Assembly: GCA_003695835.1 (NCBI GenBank)
Contig: RFHN01000255.1
Span: 1-6,247, forward strand
Reading direction: 5' to 3'
DNA length: 6,247 bases
Origin: Armatimonadota bacterium
GTDB taxonomy: Bacteria; Armatimonadota; Fimbriimonadia; Fimbriimonadales; ATM1
The notes under the pieces were generated by a model. It worked only from the letters and a program-made list of their open reading frames with translations. It did not search any database and had not been told where the DNA came from. Below, one piece after another: positions 5,906 through 6,247 of the stretch; the stretch's first letter is position 1, and each line of letters opens with the position of its first letter. The translations under genes were made by a program, and so were the position numbers.

Positions 5906-5920
5906 ACGCCCCCGAGGCGT
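5906..5920 (+). terminator. Weak terminator-like hairpin after trpB
   Basis: ACGCC (5906-5910) and GGCGT (5916-5920) can pair around a 5-base loop, 5 bases after the trpB stop codon, and are followed by TTGTT. The stem is only 5 bp and the T-run is broken, so it is at best a weak intrinsic terminator. Confidence 0.3.
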
Positions 5921-5947
5921 TTGTTCCGCGCCAGGGCGCCTATCGAG

Positions 5948-5953
5948 TACGAT
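5948..5953 (+). promoter_or_regulatory. Candidate -10 box TACGAT before the molybdoenzyme gene
   Basis: TACGAT fits a TAnnnT pattern and is followed by 7 bases and ATG at 5961. This is the same leaderless geometry seen at trpB. If real, it would make 5961 the start and put the in-frame ATG at 5952 inside the promoter. The box is GC-containing and degenerate, and no -35 is clear. Confidence 0.3.
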
Positions 5954-5960
5954 GAGCGCA

Positions 5961-6247
5961 ATGGCGGACGCCCAGACAATGAACCGAACAGCCCTCGAGT
6001 CCTTCCCGCCTGTCGAGCGATGGGACGAATGGGTCGAGAACGATCCCAAGGCCTGGCCCAAACGCAAAGAGCGCAGGCTGATGCTGATCCCCACGACGTG
6101 CTTCAACTGCGAAGCCGCCTGTGGGCTGATGGCGTTCGTGGACAAGGACACCCTGGAAATCGTACGCCTCGACGGAAACCCGCACCACGCGGGCTCGCGT
6201 GGCAAGAACTGCGCGAAGGGGCCGGCTACGCTTTCGCAGGTCTACGA
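5961..6247 (+). CDS. Molybdopterin oxidoreductase, N-terminal iron-sulfur region only (runs off the window)
   Basis: The frame is open from ATG 5952 or 5961 to the window end (about 95 residues visible from 5961). It begins MADAQTMNRT and reaches TTCFNCEAACGLMAF, then NCAKGPATLSQVYD. The cysteines are spaced C-x2-C-x3-C-x29-C, the N-terminal [4Fe-4S] motif of the DMSO reductase superfamily (formate dehydrogenase, nitrate reductase and relatives). Lys in NCAKG sits where this family carries an electron-transfer lysine. The visible part has no twin-arginine signal, so it is probably cytoplasmic, or membrane-bound through a partner. The substrate cannot be told from this fragment; the bis-MGD and substrate domains lie outside the window. 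Start choice: neither ATG has a Shine-Dalgarno, and I prefer 5961 because TACGAT ends 7 bases before it. It follows trpB by 60 bases on the same strand; cotranscription is possible but has no functional logic. Confidence 0.85.
   Translation, partial: MADAQTMNRTALESFPPVERWDEWVENDPKAWPKRKERRLMLIPTTCFNCEAACGLMAFVDKDTLEIVRLDGNPHHAGSRGKNCAKGPATLSQVY

Noticed and set aside
5669..6205. 178-codon minus-strand frame across the trpB end and the molybdoenzyme start
   Set aside because: It is antisense to two well supported coding regions and has no protein features.

Overview
The window looks like a chromosomal segment from a GC-rich (roughly 58-60% by eye), diderm bacterium. An outer-membrane beta-barrel protein and three Sec signal peptides point to an outer membrane. 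I see no insertion sequence, phage gene, CRISPR array, tRNA or rRNA. The mix of gene starts (some with strong Shine-Dalgarno sites, others with a -10 box almost touching the start codon) and the gene content would fit a lineage such as Armatimonadota/Fimbriimonadales. That placement is a guess; only the diderm inference is well supported.

Left part, minus strand (read right to left from 3812 to 1): a probable operon of secreted or envelope proteins. It starts with a signal-peptide protein made of three Ig-like beta-sandwich repeats (2799-3812). A FadL/PorV-like outer-membrane beta-barrel protein follows (1603-2751), then a signal-peptide protein with TPR-like helices and a caspase-fold domain (304-1599). 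The caspase-fold protein begins 3 bases after the barrel's stop codon. Both catalytic-dyad positions of the caspase domain appear to be replaced (His to Gln280, Cys to Asp329), so it is predicted to be a pseudo-protease. After 63 bases, a fourth minus-strand gene with a GTG start and a near-perfect ribosome binding site (1-240) runs off the window edge; its product is not recognised.

Middle: a Cof-type HAD-superfamily phosphatase (3885-4694, minus strand) lies upstream of the envelope operon, 72 bases from it. Its gene contains a perfect 14-bp inverted repeat with a 5-base loop, over the codons for the catalytic motif I region. The spacer before the envelope operon holds a second dyad symmetry that overlaps a candidate -10 box.

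Right part, plus strand: trpB (tryptophan synthase beta chain, 4731-5900) diverges from the HAD gene across only 36 bases and appears to be leaderless (CATAAT, 6 bases, GTG). No trpA lies beside it. A molybdopterin oxidoreductase gene begins 51-60 bases after trpB and is cut off by the window end just after its N-terminal four-cysteine iron-sulfur motif.

The most distinctive content is the Ig-repeat / beta-barrel / pseudo-caspase cassette, which may be an undescribed envelope complex, and the overlapping divergent trpB/HAD control region with the palindrome just inside the HAD gene.
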